From contig CAYVUV010000350.1 in the NCBI GenBank assembly GCA_964455095.1, forward strand, positions 1-50,660: a stretch of DNA of 50,660 bases. The letters are read 5' to 3'. This document shows positions 28,625 through 40,677 of the stretch, one piece after another; the first letter of the stretch is position 1; each line of letters begins with the position of its first letter. The notes below the pieces were generated by a model. It did not search any database and was not told the DNA's origin. It saw nothing but the letters and a program-made list of their open reading frames with translations. This DNA comes from CAYVUV01 sp964455095 (GTDB taxonomy: Bacteria > Desulfobacterota > Binatia > HRBIN30 > CADEER01). Both the position numbers and the translations under genes were made by a program.

Positions 28625-29359
28625 GTGCGGCACCGCCGCCTGCACGCACCGCCACTGGTGGTGGCGTCGTACAACGTGCACCGGTGCATCGGCCGCGACC
28701 GGCGCCACGATCCGGAACGAGTCGCGACGGTCATTCGTCAGCTCGAGGCCGATGTCGTTGCCCTGCAGGAGGTCGACGCCCGCTACCATGTCGAGCACGG
28801 CGTCGATCAGCTCGCCTTTCTCGCCGCCGCGACCGGCTACGTCGCCGTGCCGGGGCCGGTGCTGCGCAACCATCGGGGCCATTACGGCAACGGCCTGCTG
28901 ATTCGCCACGAGCTGGTCGCGGTGCGCCATCACGATCTGAGCGTGCGCGGTCGCGAGCGGCGCGCGGCGCTCGATGTCGACCTCTCCGTCGGCGGCGTGC
29001 GCCTGCGCATCGTCGCGGCCCATCTCGGTCTCGGGCCGCGCGAGCGCCAGGTGCAGATGCGCCGGCTGTTGGCGCTGCTGCGCGGCACCGCCGGCGAGCC
29101 GATCGTGCTGCTCGGGGATTTCAACGAATGGCTCGACGGCGCGCCGCTGTTGCGCCGCGTCCACGCGCGCTTCGGCCGCACGCCCGGTCTGCGCACCTTT
29201 CCCGCGCGCTTTCCGGTGTTCGCCCTCGACCGCATCTGGGTCGAGCCGCGCAGCGCCTTGCGCGACCTCGTCGTGCACCGCAGCCGCGAGGCGCGCCTGG
29301 CCTCGGATCACCTGCCGATCCGCGCCGTCATCGGCGAGCTCGCCGCGGCGCTCAAATGA
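28625..29359 (+). CDS. Endonuclease/exonuclease/phosphatase (EEP) family protein
   Basis: A 244-residue metal-dependent phosphoesterase of the EEP superfamily: SYNVHR near the start, LQEVD, GDFNEW and the C-terminal SDHLPI, which carry the metal-binding and catalytic residues. The GTG at 28625 follows a GAGG Shine-Dalgarno and gives a family-length protein; the frame is open far upstream but that is antisense to the thiolase gene. The 3' end overlaps the opposing cls gene by eight bases. E. coli has a comparable pair, ybhP (EEP) next to clsB. Substrate not known; no signal peptide. Confidence 0.85.
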   Translation: MRHRRLHAPPLVVASYNVHRCIGRDRRHDPERVATVIRQLEADVVALQEVDARYHVEHGVDQLAFLAAATGYVAVPGPVLRNHRGHYGNGLLIRHELVAVRHHDLSVRGRERRAALDVDLSVGGVRLRIVAAHLGLGPRERQVQMRRLLALLRGTAGEPIVLLGDFNEWLDGAPLLRRVHARFGRTPGLRTFPARFPVFALDRIWVEPRSALRDLVVHRSREARLASDHLPIRAVIGELAAALK

Positions 29360-30521
29360 CCTTCAGCACCAGGGCGGCGCACCAGTCGACCAGTCGCACC
29401 CGCCAGCTGCGCCGGGCGAGGGTCCCCTCGTCGATTCGTATGGCGCCGGTGAGGTCGCGCGCGAACAGCGCCGCGAGCTCCTCTGGTACACGGCCCGAAT
29501 CGAACACCAGGTTGACCTCGTAGCTGTGCTCGAAGCTCTGTCGATCGAGGTTCGACGTCCCCACGATAGCCCACGCCGCGTCCACCACCGTCGACTTGGC
29601 GTGCATCATCGAGCGCTCGTACTCGTAGACTTCGACGCCGGCGGCGAGCAGGCGCGGCAGCAGGGCGCGCACCGCGCGGCGCAGGATGGGGTGGTCGGTG
29701 AGGCCGGCGAGGAGCAGGGCGACGCGGACCCCGCGCCTGCTGGCGGCCGTCAGCGCCTGGAACACCTTGTGGTCGGGCGCGAAATACGGCGACGTCAGCA
29801 GCACCTCTGCGGTGCTCCGCTCGAGGCCCATGACGAGGAGGTCGCGCATGACGCGGCGGTGGTACGACGGCCCGTCGGCGACGACCGCGCAGTGCTCTGC
29901 GCCATCCCGCCCGACCGTCGGTTCGACCAGCAGGCTTCGCCATGGCAGCTCGGGGGCGTCGGCGCGAAACCAGCTCTCGAGGAACACGGCTTCGAGGTCG
30001 GCCACCGCCGGCCCCGTCAGGCGCAGGTGCGTGTCGCGCCAGCAGCGCGCGCCGTCGGCCGGCCCGGCGTCGTACTCGTCGCCGATGTTGAGCCCGCCGA
30101 CGAAGCCGACCGCGCCGTCGACGACCAGAATCTTGCGGTGGTCGCGCCGGCGCGGCAGCCAGCGCGGATAGGTGGGGCGCAGCGGATTGAAGGCGACGAC
30201 GTCGCCGCCCGCGTCGACCAGGGGGGCCAGCGCCGCGGCGTCCAGTCCGTACGAACCGAAGGCGTCGTAGAGCAGGCGCACGGCGACGCCGGCCCGGGCG
30301 CGCGCGGCGAGCGCGTCGATGAAGCGACGGCCGGTGGTGTCGCTGCGCAGGATGTAGACCTCGAGGTGAATCCGCTGCCGCGCCGCCGCGATCGCCTGCT
30401 CCATGGCGGCGAGCGCCGTGGCGCCGTCGGCGTAGATCTCGACCTCGTTGCCGGGCGCTGAAGTGCAGGCCCTGCGCCCCCAGCACGCGGCGCAGCGGCG
30501 CCGGTCGCGGCAGCAGCCCAT
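29352..30521 (-). CDS. Phospholipase D-like cardiolipin synthase (ClsB-like), with a probable N-terminal frameshift
   Basis: Joins or transfers phosphatidyl groups to make cardiolipin. Both PLD active sites are present: RDHRKILVVDGAVGFVGGLN and MHAKSTVVDAAWAIVGTSNL (HxK motifs). From about residue 25 (PGNEVEIYADG) the sequence is family-like. The first ~24 codons are Cys/Arg-rich and have atypical third positions, whereas another frame on the same strand reads ALRRHGLLPRPAPLRRVLGA from an ATG at 30579 with normal GC3. Joining the two frames near 30455-30475 would give a ~408-residue protein, close to E. coli ClsB. So the true gene probably spans 29352-30579 with a one-base indel or sequencing error. 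ORF as seen is given here. Confidence 0.82.
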   Translation of the reverse strand: MGCCRDRRRCAACWGRRACTSAPGNEVEIYADGATALAAMEQAIAAARQRIHLEVYILRSDTTGRRFIDALAARARAGVAVRLLYDAFGSYGLDAAALAPLVDAGGDVVAFNPLRPTYPRWLPRRRDHRKILVVDGAVGFVGGLNIGDEYDAGPADGARCWRDTHLRLTGPAVADLEAVFLESWFRADAPELPWRSLLVEPTVGRDGAEHCAVVADGPSYHRRVMRDLLVMGLERSTAEVLLTSPYFAPDHKVFQALTAASRRGVRVALLLAGLTDHPILRRAVRALLPRLLAAGVEVYEYERSMMHAKSTVVDAAWAIVGTSNLDRQSFEHSYEVNLVFDSGRVPEELAALFARDLTGAIRIDEGTLARRSWRVRLVDWCAALVLKVI

Positions 30522-30578
30522 GGCGGCGCAAGGCCGCGCGCACGCGGGCCGGCTGTTGCAGCGGGGCAGGGCCGCTCA

Positions 30579-30793
30579 TGTGGGCATGCGGCCGCAGGCC
30601 GCTGGCTGAGAGGTCGCGAGCACGCCTGCACCCACACACGGGCCGAACGGACCTGTCAAGGCAGGCCCGGGGCTAATTGACTGGTGGTAAGCGGCTGCAT
30701 AGGTTCACGCTTTCAGCTCGACACATCATCGCGCGACGCACGACCGAGCCGCCGCGACGGCCTGGCGCGCGGCGCCCAGCCAAGGGAGGAACC
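30579..30793 (+). other. Gap upstream of the glutathione S-transferase gene
   Basis: This intergenic stretch after the cls start contains one promoter-like sequence, TTGACT (30677-30682), 17-base spacer, TAGGTT (30700-30705), which would serve the glutathione S-transferase gene. The -10 is weak (three of six). Nothing else is recognised. Confidence 0.35.
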
Positions 30794-31402
30794 GTGAAGC
30801 TATACGATTTCGTCGGTGCCCCGAACCCGAAGAAGGTGCGCGTCTACCTGGCAGAGAAGGGCCTCAAGGTGCCCACCGAGCCCGTCGACCTCATCGGCGG
30901 CGGAACGCGCACGCCGGAGTTCCTCAAGAAGAACCCCTCCGGCGGCCTGCCGGTGCTCGAGCTCGACGACGGGACCTATCTTCCCGAGTCGTTGGCGATC
31001 ATCGAGTACTTCGAAGAGCTGCATCCCGATCCGCCGATGATCGGCCGCACGCCGTTGGAGCGCGCCCACGTGCGGGCCCTCGAGCGCATCGCCGAGCTCG
31101 GCGTGCTCTCCAGCGTCGCGACCATCTTCCAGAACACCAGCCCGTTCTTCGCCGGCCGCGTCAAGCAATCCGCTGAGGCCGCGGAGAACGGGCGCCAGCG
31201 CCTGAGCGCCGTGCTCCAGGTGCTGAACGAGCGCATCGGCAAGGGGCCATTTGTCGCCGGGGAGCGCCCGACGATTGCCGATTGCACACTGCTCGCCGCG
31301 CTCGACTTCGCCGAATTCGCCGGCATCGCGGTCGACCCGAGCCTCGGCAACATCGTGCGCTGGCACGCCGAGTTCAAGAAGCGCCCGAGCGCCCAGGCAT
31401 AG
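30794..31402 (+). CDS. Glutathione S-transferase family protein
   Basis: A 202-residue protein with an N-terminal thioredoxin-like domain (VKLYDFVGAPNPKKVRVYLAEKG, then GGLPVLELDDGTYLPESLAIIEY, where the ES pair binds the glutathione gamma-glutamyl group) and an all-helical C-terminal domain (RPTIADCTLLAAL). GTG start set by GGGAGGA five bases upstream and by family alignment; the frame extends upstream without similarity. The substrate is not predictable. Whether this organism makes glutathione is unknown. Confidence 0.9.
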   Translation: MKLYDFVGAPNPKKVRVYLAEKGLKVPTEPVDLIGGGTRTPEFLKKNPSGGLPVLELDDGTYLPESLAIIEYFEELHPDPPMIGRTPLERAHVRALERIAELGVLSSVATIFQNTSPFFAGRVKQSAEAAENGRQRLSAVLQVLNERIGKGPFVAGERPTIADCTLLAALDFAEFAGIAVDPSLGNIVRWHAEFKKRPSAQA

Positions 31403-31412
31403 AAGACGGACG

Positions 31413-31443
31413 GCAGCGGCTCCCCACGCGGGGGAGCCGCTGC
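31413..31443 (+). terminator. Perfect hairpin between convergent genes
   Basis: GCAGCGGCTCCCC (31413-31425) pairs perfectly over 13 bases with 31431-31443 around an ACGCG loop. It lies ten bases after the glutathione S-transferase stop and eight before the end of the convergent gamma-carbonic anhydrase gene. No T-run, so probably a bidirectional end structure rather than a classic intrinsic terminator. Confidence 0.6.
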
Positions 31444-31450
31444 GCCAGCT

Positions 31451-31966
31451 TCAAATCCCCTGCGCCCGATAGCGCGCCGCGTTGGCGACGTAGCCCAGTG
31501 CCGAGTGCAGCAGGTGCAGGCGCTCCGCCTCGGTGAGCGGGCGCACCGGTTTCGCCGGGCTGCCGAGCAGGAGGTAGCCGGGCTCGGTGACGGTGCCGGG
31601 CGTGACCAATGCGCCGGCGCCGATCATGCAATCGTCGGCGATCACGCAGCGGTCGAGCACGATGGCGCCGATGCCGATCAGGCAGCGGTTGCCGATCGTG
31701 CAACCGTGCAGGATGGCGCCGTGGCCGACGGTGACGTCGTCGCCGACGATCGTCGCGTGGCGCCCGCCAGTGACGTGCACGGTGGCGTTGTCCTGAATGC
31801 TCGTGCGCGCCCCGATGCGGATGTGGAACACGTCGCCGCGGATGACGGCGTTGAACCACACGCTCGACTGCGCGCCGAGGTGCACGTCGCCGATCACTTG
31901 CGCGCTCGCCTGCACGTACGCGCTCGGATCGACTTGCGGGCGGACGCCGTCGAGCTCGATCACCAT
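31451..31966 (-). CDS. Gamma-carbonic anhydrase family hexapeptide-repeat protein
   Basis: A 171-residue left-handed beta-helix protein with repeated [LIV]GxxxxI turns. Zinc-ligand candidates His64, His82 and His87 sit as in YrdA/CamH-type proteins (VGHGAILHG), with RGDVFHIRIG before them. Carbonic anhydrase activity is plausible but many family members are inactive or of unknown role. The ATG at 31966 (MVIELDGVRP) is the family start; the frame continues upstream to 32023 without similarity. Convergent with the glutathione S-transferase gene. Confidence 0.87.
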   Translation of the reverse strand: MVIELDGVRPQVDPSAYVQASAQVIGDVHLGAQSSVWFNAVIRGDVFHIRIGARTSIQDNATVHVTGGRHATIVGDDVTVGHGAILHGCTIGNRCLIGIGAIVLDRCVIADDCMIGAGALVTPGTVTEPGYLLLGSPAKPVRPLTEAERLHLLHSALGYVANAARYRAQGI

Positions 31967-32329
31967 GCGCGCACCATAGCCAGCCGGCGGTGCGGACCTC
32001 AACCAGGCTTGCTCTAGAACCACGGATGGACGCAGATGAACGCGGATAGGACGGCTCCAAAAGCGCTCCCATCAGTCTCCGTCCGTGTCTATCCGTGGTT
32101 CTCTTCCATGGTCGGGACACCCCAACATCTTGTGGAGGCAGCCTGTGTCTTGCCAAACCGGTAGGGCTTTGGTACCTAACGGCATGGTTGCCCTCATTCG
32201 GAGGGGTTCCCCCGAAAAACTCGTCATCGAGCGCGTCCGGCCGGTCGGTACCACCGGCTTGGTCTGCGTCGTGTTGAGCGCTGGAAGCGGCGCCGCCGGC
32301 GCCCCATCGCGCGCGCGTTGGAGGTTCTG
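31967..32329 (+). other. Intergenic region upstream of guaB
   Basis: No gene is seen in these 363 bases. They hold an 87-base imperfect palindrome (32016-32102), a GCCGGT...ACCGGC hairpin (32240-32258) and the guaB Shine-Dalgarno. A possible TTGCCA -35 element near 32152 has no convincing -10. No known riboswitch was recognised. Confidence 0.6.
32016..32102 (+). repeat. Palindromic intergenic element with 12-base inverted ends
   Basis: AGAACCACGGAT (32016-32027) is repeated inverted as ATCCGTGGTTCT (32091-32102), and the inner flanks are similar (GGACGCAGATG against an inverted GACACGGACG). The ACCACGGAT...GATGAACGCGGAT word order resembles a palindromic intergenic sequence I have seen in many environmental bacterial genomes. 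It carries no gene and is probably a mobile or transcribed-hairpin repeat. Confidence 0.65.
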
Positions 32330-33808
32330 ATGTTCAGCTACGACATGCCGGAAGGCTACACGTTCGACGATGTGCTGCTGCTGCCCGGCAACTCCGACTT
32401 CCTGCCGCGCGACGCCGATGTGTCGACGCGGCTGTCGCGGCGGGTGACGCTGAACATCCCGCTGGTCAGCGCGGCGATGGACACGGTGACCGAATCGGCC
32501 ATGGCCATCGCCATGGCTCAAGAGGGCGGCATCGGCGTCATCCACCGCAACCTGTCGATCGACGATCAGGCCCTCGAGGTCGAGAAGGTGAAGAAGTCCG
32601 AGAGCGGCATGATCATCGACCCGGTCACCGTGCACCCCGACCAGCCGATCGCCGAAGCCCTGGAGATCATGCGCCGCTACCACATCTCCGGCCTGCCGGT
32701 GACGCAGGACGGCCACCTGGTCGGCATCCTGACCAACCGCGACCTGCGCTTCGAGCGCCGCCTCGACCGCAAGGTGTCGCAGGTGATGACCAAGGACAAG
32801 CTCGTCACCGGCCGTCCCGGCATCGGTCTCGAAGAGGCGAAGGACCTGCTGCACGCCAACCGCATCGAGAAGCTGCTCATCGTCGACGACCACGGCCGGT
32901 TGCACGGCCTGATCACGGTGAAGGACATCGAGAAGACGGCGCGCTTTCCCAATGCCTGCAAGGATGCCCTCGGCCGCCTGCGCGTCGCCGGCGCCATCGG
33001 CACGGGCGAGGACCGGCGCACGCGGGCCGAGCGGCTGGTCGCGGCCGGCGCCGATGTGCTGATCATCGACACGGCGCACGGCCATTCGAGCAACGTCATC
33101 GACACCGTGCGCGAAATCAAAGAGCACTGCCCCGGCATCGACATCATCGCCGGCAACGTCGCCACCGCCGACGGCGCGCGCGCGCTGTGCGAAGCCGGCG
33201 CCGACGGGCTCAAGGTCGGCATGGGCCCGGCGTCGATCTGCACCACGCGCGTCATCTCCGGTGTCGGCGTGCCGCAGCTGACGGCGGTCGCAGCGGCGGC
33301 GCGCGTGGCGCGGGAGTTCGACATCCCCGTCATCGCCGACGGCGGCATCAAGTTCTCCGGCGACATCACCAAGGCGCTCGCCGCCGGCGGCGATTCGGTC
33401 ATGCTCGGCAGTCTCTTCGCCGGCACCGAGGAGAGCCCGGGCGAGACGAGTCTGTACCAGGGGCGGACCTACAAGCTCTACCGCGGCATGGGCTCGATGG
33501 AAGCCATGCGCGAGCGCGAGGGCAGCCGCAACCGCTACTTCCAGGACGACGAGCTCGAACAGATGAAGCTGGTTCCCGAAGGCATCGAGGGCCGCGTGCC
33601 GCACAAGGGTCCGCTGACCTACATCGTCGCCCAGCTCGTCGGCGGCCTCAAGGCCGGCATGGGCTACTGCGGCTGTCGCACCATCGGCGACCTGCAGGAG
33701 AACGGCCGCTTCATGCGCGTCTCCGGTGCTTCGCTGCAGGAGAGCCACGTGCACGACGTCTTCATCGCCAAGGAGGCGCCGAACTACCAGCGCTCCGGCG
33801 ACCGCTGA
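32330..33808 (+). CDS. guaB: Inosine-5'-monophosphate dehydrogenase
   Basis: Oxidises IMP to XMP, the rate-limiting step to GMP. The 492-residue protein has the TIM barrel split by two CBS domains (residues ~95-205), the catalytic loop GPASICTTR with Cys304 (E. coli Cys305) and the flap/monovalent-cation region (GYCGCRTI near the end). ATG at 32330 is preceded by GGAGG at ideal spacing; a TTG at 32318 is less likely. guaA follows after 25 bases, an operon seen in many bacteria. Confidence 0.97.
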   Translation: MFSYDMPEGYTFDDVLLLPGNSDFLPRDADVSTRLSRRVTLNIPLVSAAMDTVTESAMAIAMAQEGGIGVIHRNLSIDDQALEVEKVKKSESGMIIDPVTVHPDQPIAEALEIMRRYHISGLPVTQDGHLVGILTNRDLRFERRLDRKVSQVMTKDKLVTGRPGIGLEEAKDLLHANRIEKLLIVDDHGRLHGLITVKDIEKTARFPNACKDALGRLRVAGAIGTGEDRRTRAERLVAAGADVLIIDTAHGHSSNVIDTVREIKEHCPGIDIIAGNVATADGARALCEAGADGLKVGMGPASICTTRVISGVGVPQLTAVAAAARVAREFDIPVIADGGIKFSGDITKALAAGGDSVMLGSLFAGTEESPGETSLYQGRTYKLYRGMGSMEAMREREGSRNRYFQDDELEQMKLVPEGIEGRVPHKGPLTYIVAQLVGGLKAGMGYCGCRTIGDLQENGRFMRVSGASLQESHVHDVFIAKEAPNYQRSGDR

Positions 33809-33833
33809 TCCGCTCTCACTCGGTGCGCCACGC

Positions 33834-35366
33834 ATGATTCTCATCCTCGATTTCGGTGCCCAATACACCCAGCTCATCGCGCGGCGCGTGCGCGAGGCGC
33901 ACGTGTACTGCGAGTTCCACCCGTTCAATCTGCCGCTCGAGCGCATGCGGCAGATGGACCTCGAAGGCATCATCCTCTCCGGCGGTCCGGCGAGCGTCTA
34001 TCAGGAGAACGCGCCGCTCTCCGATCCGCAGCTCATCGATCTCGGCGTGCCGGTGCTCGGCATCTGCTACGGCATGGGCGTGCTGGTGCAGCAGGACGGC
34101 GGCGCCATGGCGCGCGCGTCGCACCGCGAGTTCGGCCCCGCCGAGCTGATCGTCGACGACGCCGACGACCTGTTCGCGGGCTTTGCCGTCGGCCAACACA
34201 CGCCGGTGTGGATGAGCCACGGCGACCGCCTCGAACAGCTGCCGAAGGGCTGGACGGTGCTGGCGCACAGCGCCAACTCGCCGGTGGCGGCGTGCCGCGA
34301 CGCGGCGCGGCGCCGCTTTGCGATCCAGTTCCACGCCGAGGTGGCGCACACCCCGCGCGGGCGGCAGCTGTTGGAGAACTTCCTGTTCCGCATCTGCCAC
34401 GCCACCGCCGACTGGACGATGGAGAACTTCATCGAGCGCGAGACCGAGCGCATTCGCGCCCGCGTCGGCCGCTCGGGCGTGGTCTGCGGCCTGAGCGGCG
34501 GCGTCGACTCCACCGTCACCGCTGCGCTCGTGCACCGTGCCATCGGCGACCAGCTCACCTGCATCTTCGTCGACAACGGCGTGCTGCGCCGCGACGAGGC
34601 GGCGCGCGTGATGGGCTACCTCACTGAAGCCTGCCACTTTCGCATCAAGGCCGTCGATGCCGGGGCGCGGTTTCTCAAGAACCTCGCCGGCGTCACCGAG
34701 CCGGAGAAGAAGCGCCGCATCATCGGCGTCACCTTCATCGAGGTGTTCGAGGAAGAGGCGCGCCAACTGCGCGAGGTCGAGTTCCTCGCTCAGGGCACGC
34801 TGTATCCCGACGTCATCGAGTCGGTGTCGTTCAAAGGCCCGTCGGCGGTGATCAAGAGCCACCACAACGTCGGTGGCCTGCCGGAGCGCATGCGCCTGCA
34901 GCTCGTCGAGCCGCTGCGCGAGCTGTTCAAGGACGAGGTGCGCGAGCTCGGCCTCGCCCTCGGCTTGCCCGCCACCATCGTCGGCCGCCATCCGTTCCCC
35001 GGCCCCGGGCTCGCCATTCGCATCCTCGGTCCGGTCAACGCCGAACGCGTCGCCGTCGTGCAAGCGGCCGACGCCATCATCGACGAAGAGATTCGCGCCG
35101 CCGGTTGGTACGACAAACTCTGGCAGGCGTTCGCGGTGCTGCTGCCGGTGCAGACCGTCGGCGTCATGGGCGACGAGCGCACCTACGAAGACGTGCTCGC
35201 CATCCGCGCCGTCGAAAGCGCCGACGGCATGACGGCCGATTGGTCGCGCCTGCCCGCCGATCTCCTGGCCCGCATGTCGACGCGGATCACCAACGAAGTC
35301 AAAGGCGTCAACCGCGTCGTCTACGACATCAGCTCGAAGCCCCCGGCGACGATCGAGTGGGAGTGA
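33834..35366 (+). CDS. guaA: GMP synthase (glutamine-hydrolysing)
   Basis: Aminates XMP to GMP using glutamine and ATP. The 510-residue protein has the class I glutaminase domain (nucleophile Cys78 in GICYGMG, His/Glu in HAEVAH), the PP-loop ATP pyrophosphatase (GLSGGVDST) and the C-terminal dimerisation domain ending KPPATIEWE. ATG at 33834 gives the family start MILILDFGAQYTQ. The stop lies two bases before the dnaE ATG. Confidence 0.97.
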   Translation: MILILDFGAQYTQLIARRVREAHVYCEFHPFNLPLERMRQMDLEGIILSGGPASVYQENAPLSDPQLIDLGVPVLGICYGMGVLVQQDGGAMARASHREFGPAELIVDDADDLFAGFAVGQHTPVWMSHGDRLEQLPKGWTVLAHSANSPVAACRDAARRRFAIQFHAEVAHTPRGRQLLENFLFRICHATADWTMENFIERETERIRARVGRSGVVCGLSGGVDSTVTAALVHRAIGDQLTCIFVDNGVLRRDEAARVMGYLTEACHFRIKAVDAGARFLKNLAGVTEPEKKRRIIGVTFIEVFEEEARQLREVEFLAQGTLYPDVIESVSFKGPSAVIKSHHNVGGLPERMRLQLVEPLRELFKDEVRELGLALGLPATIVGRHPFPGPGLAIRILGPVNAERVAVVQAADAIIDEEIRAAGWYDKLWQAFAVLLPVQTVGVMGDERTYEDVLAIRAVESADGMTADWSRLPADLLARMSTRITNEVKGVNRVVYDISSKPPATIEWE

Positions 35367-35368
35367 GT

Positions 35369-38977
<3,609 letters not shown>

Positions 38978-38991
38978 TACCCGGCCCGGCA

Positions 38992-40317
38992 GTGTCGGCC
39001 ACGCCCGCCTTCAGCCTGCGCGCGGTCGCCGCGCTCTTTCTCGAGCGGCAGCAGCTCGAGCGGCCGCGAGGGCGGCGGCTGACGGCGGCGAGCCTGGCTC
39101 GCTTCGCGGAGGACACCGGGGGGATTCAGCTCGACTCGATCAACGTCGTCGAGCGCGCCCATCACCTGACGCTGTGGAGCCGCTTTGGCCCCTACGACCG
39201 CGCGGTGCTCGATCGGCTCATCTACCGCCGGCGCGTGCTCTTCGAGTACTGGGCGCATGTCGCGTGTCTGGTCCCCACGGCGCATTTCTCCGCCTGGCGC
39301 CGGGCGATGCTCGACTATCAGCATCGGCACAAGGGCTGGACCGGGTTTCTCAAGCGGCACCCGCGCCTGATGCGCCACGTGGAGGCAGCGATCCTCGCCA
39401 AGGGGCCGCTCGGCAATGCGGAGTTCCGCGCCGAGCGTCCGGCGGGAGCGAGCGGCTGGTGGAACTGGCAGCCGGCGACGCACGCCCTCGACTTCCTGTG
39501 GATGAGCGGGCGCACTACGGTGCACTCGCGAGCGCATTTCCAGAAGCGCTTCGACCTGCTCGAGCGGGTGTTGCCCGAGGCCGTTGCGGCCACACCATTG
39601 GACGCGGCCGCGTTCCGGCGCTGGCATGTCGAGCGCTCGCTGCACGCGATGGGTGTCGCCACCGAGACCGATCTCCGCTTGTATCTGACCTTCCCGCGCC
39701 TCGGCGCCGCCGAGCGATCCGCCGTGCTGCGCGAGATGGTGCGCCGCGGCGAGGTCGTAGAGATCGAAGTCACCGACTCCCGCGCGCGCTGGTACGCGCT
39801 GGCCCGCGATCTCGAGCCGCTCGCCGCGGCCGGCCGCCGGCGCCAAGCCTCGCGCGGGGCGACACTGCTGTCGCCGTTCGATTCCTTCCTGTGGCACCGC
39901 GAGCGCGCCGTGCGCTTGTTCGGGTTCGACTACCGCATCGAGGTCTACGTCCCGGCCGCCAAGCGCAGCTTTGGCTACTACGCACTGCCGCTGCTGGTCG
40001 ACGGGCAGTTGATCGGTCGCGTCGACACCAAGCTGCACCGCGGCGAGCGGCGCCTCGAGCTGCGCCACGTGCGCTTCGAGCCCTGGTTCGTAGCGGGCGA
40101 AGCGCCGCCGCGCGTCTCGTGGGGCGTGGTCTCGCACGCGCGCGGCATCGGCGGCCTCGCCGACGCGGTCTGGTCACTGGCGGCGTTTACCGGTGCCGAG
40201 CGCGTCGACCTCGGCCGCGTCACGCCGGTGTCCATCCGCCGTGTGCTCGCTCAGGCGCTCGCGGTGCTGCGCGCGAACGCCCCGCGGAGCAAGGCGGTTG
40301 GCCGCCCTGTAAGCTGA
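38992..40317 (+). CDS. YcaQ/AlkX-like winged-helix DNA glycosylase
   Basis: A 441-residue protein of the HTH_42 (YcaQ) family, whose members unhook interstrand crosslinks and excise bulky alkylated bases. GGIQLDSINVVERAHHLTLWSR (catalytic QxD at Gln46/Asp48, as in the AlkX subgroup; AlkZ has QxQ) and SRGATLLSPFDSFLWHRERAVRLFGFDY are typical. The GTG at 38992 is 12 bases after the dnaE stop; upstream frame overlaps dnaE and is not family-like. The location after dnaE may mean co-expression with replication. Confidence 0.85.
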   Translation: MSATPAFSLRAVAALFLERQQLERPRGRRLTAASLARFAEDTGGIQLDSINVVERAHHLTLWSRFGPYDRAVLDRLIYRRRVLFEYWAHVACLVPTAHFSAWRRAMLDYQHRHKGWTGFLKRHPRLMRHVEAAILAKGPLGNAEFRAERPAGASGWWNWQPATHALDFLWMSGRTTVHSRAHFQKRFDLLERVLPEAVAATPLDAAAFRRWHVERSLHAMGVATETDLRLYLTFPRLGAAERSAVLREMVRRGEVVEIEVTDSRARWYALARDLEPLAAAGRRRQASRGATLLSPFDSFLWHRERAVRLFGFDYRIEVYVPAAKRSFGYYALPLLVDGQLIGRVDTKLHRGERRLELRHVRFEPWFVAGEAPPRVSWGVVSHARGIGGLADAVWSLAAFTGAERVDLGRVTPVSIRRVLAQALAVLRANAPRSKAVGRPVS

Positions 40318-40431
40318 TCAGGCACGGCTCGCGCCTCCGCGGCCCATTGGCTTCGAGCAGCAGTTGGCGAGGGAGTCCGGCCTGCGAGATCCATTGCGAC
40401 GCGCGAGCGCTGGGTGTTAGGCTATTTGACA

Positions 40432-40677
40432 ATGGAGGCGGAGAAACGACGCCGCAACGAAAAGAAGTTCGGACAGTGGCGCGATTTCAAGGCAGGGGGG
40501 AGACGGTACTGGTACGATGTGGTCAGCTCGACGCTGTGGCGCGTGACGTACGTCAAGGAAGTAGACGCCAACGAGCAGACTACGCGATTCGCCCAGGAGA
40601 TCTACGATCCGCACGGCAGGTTGGTCGAGATCCATGAGAAGTACCCGGTCGATCTCGGTCACCGGAAAGTTGAATGA
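40432..40677 (+). CDS. Small protein of unknown function, first of a coupled pair
   Basis: An 81-residue, basic then mixed-charge protein (MEAEKRRRNEKKFGQWRDFK) with WYDV, TYVKEVDANEQTTRFAQEIYD and LVEIHEKYPVD; probably beta-rich after residue 20. I do not recognise it. Codon use is less GC-rich than in neighbours. A -10-like TAGGCT lies only eight bases before the ATG and no Shine-Dalgarno is seen, so translation may be leaderless; a GTG at 40414 would be an alternative start. The stop overlaps the next start (ATGA). Confidence 0.6.
   Translation: MEAEKRRRNEKKFGQWRDFKAGGRRYWYDVVSSTLWRVTYVKEVDANEQTTRFAQEIYDPHGRLVEIHEKYPVDLGHRKVE

Noticed and set aside
32103..32329. Possible riboswitch or attenuator in the guaB leader
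   Set aside because: Only one modest hairpin is present, and no known riboswitch core was found.
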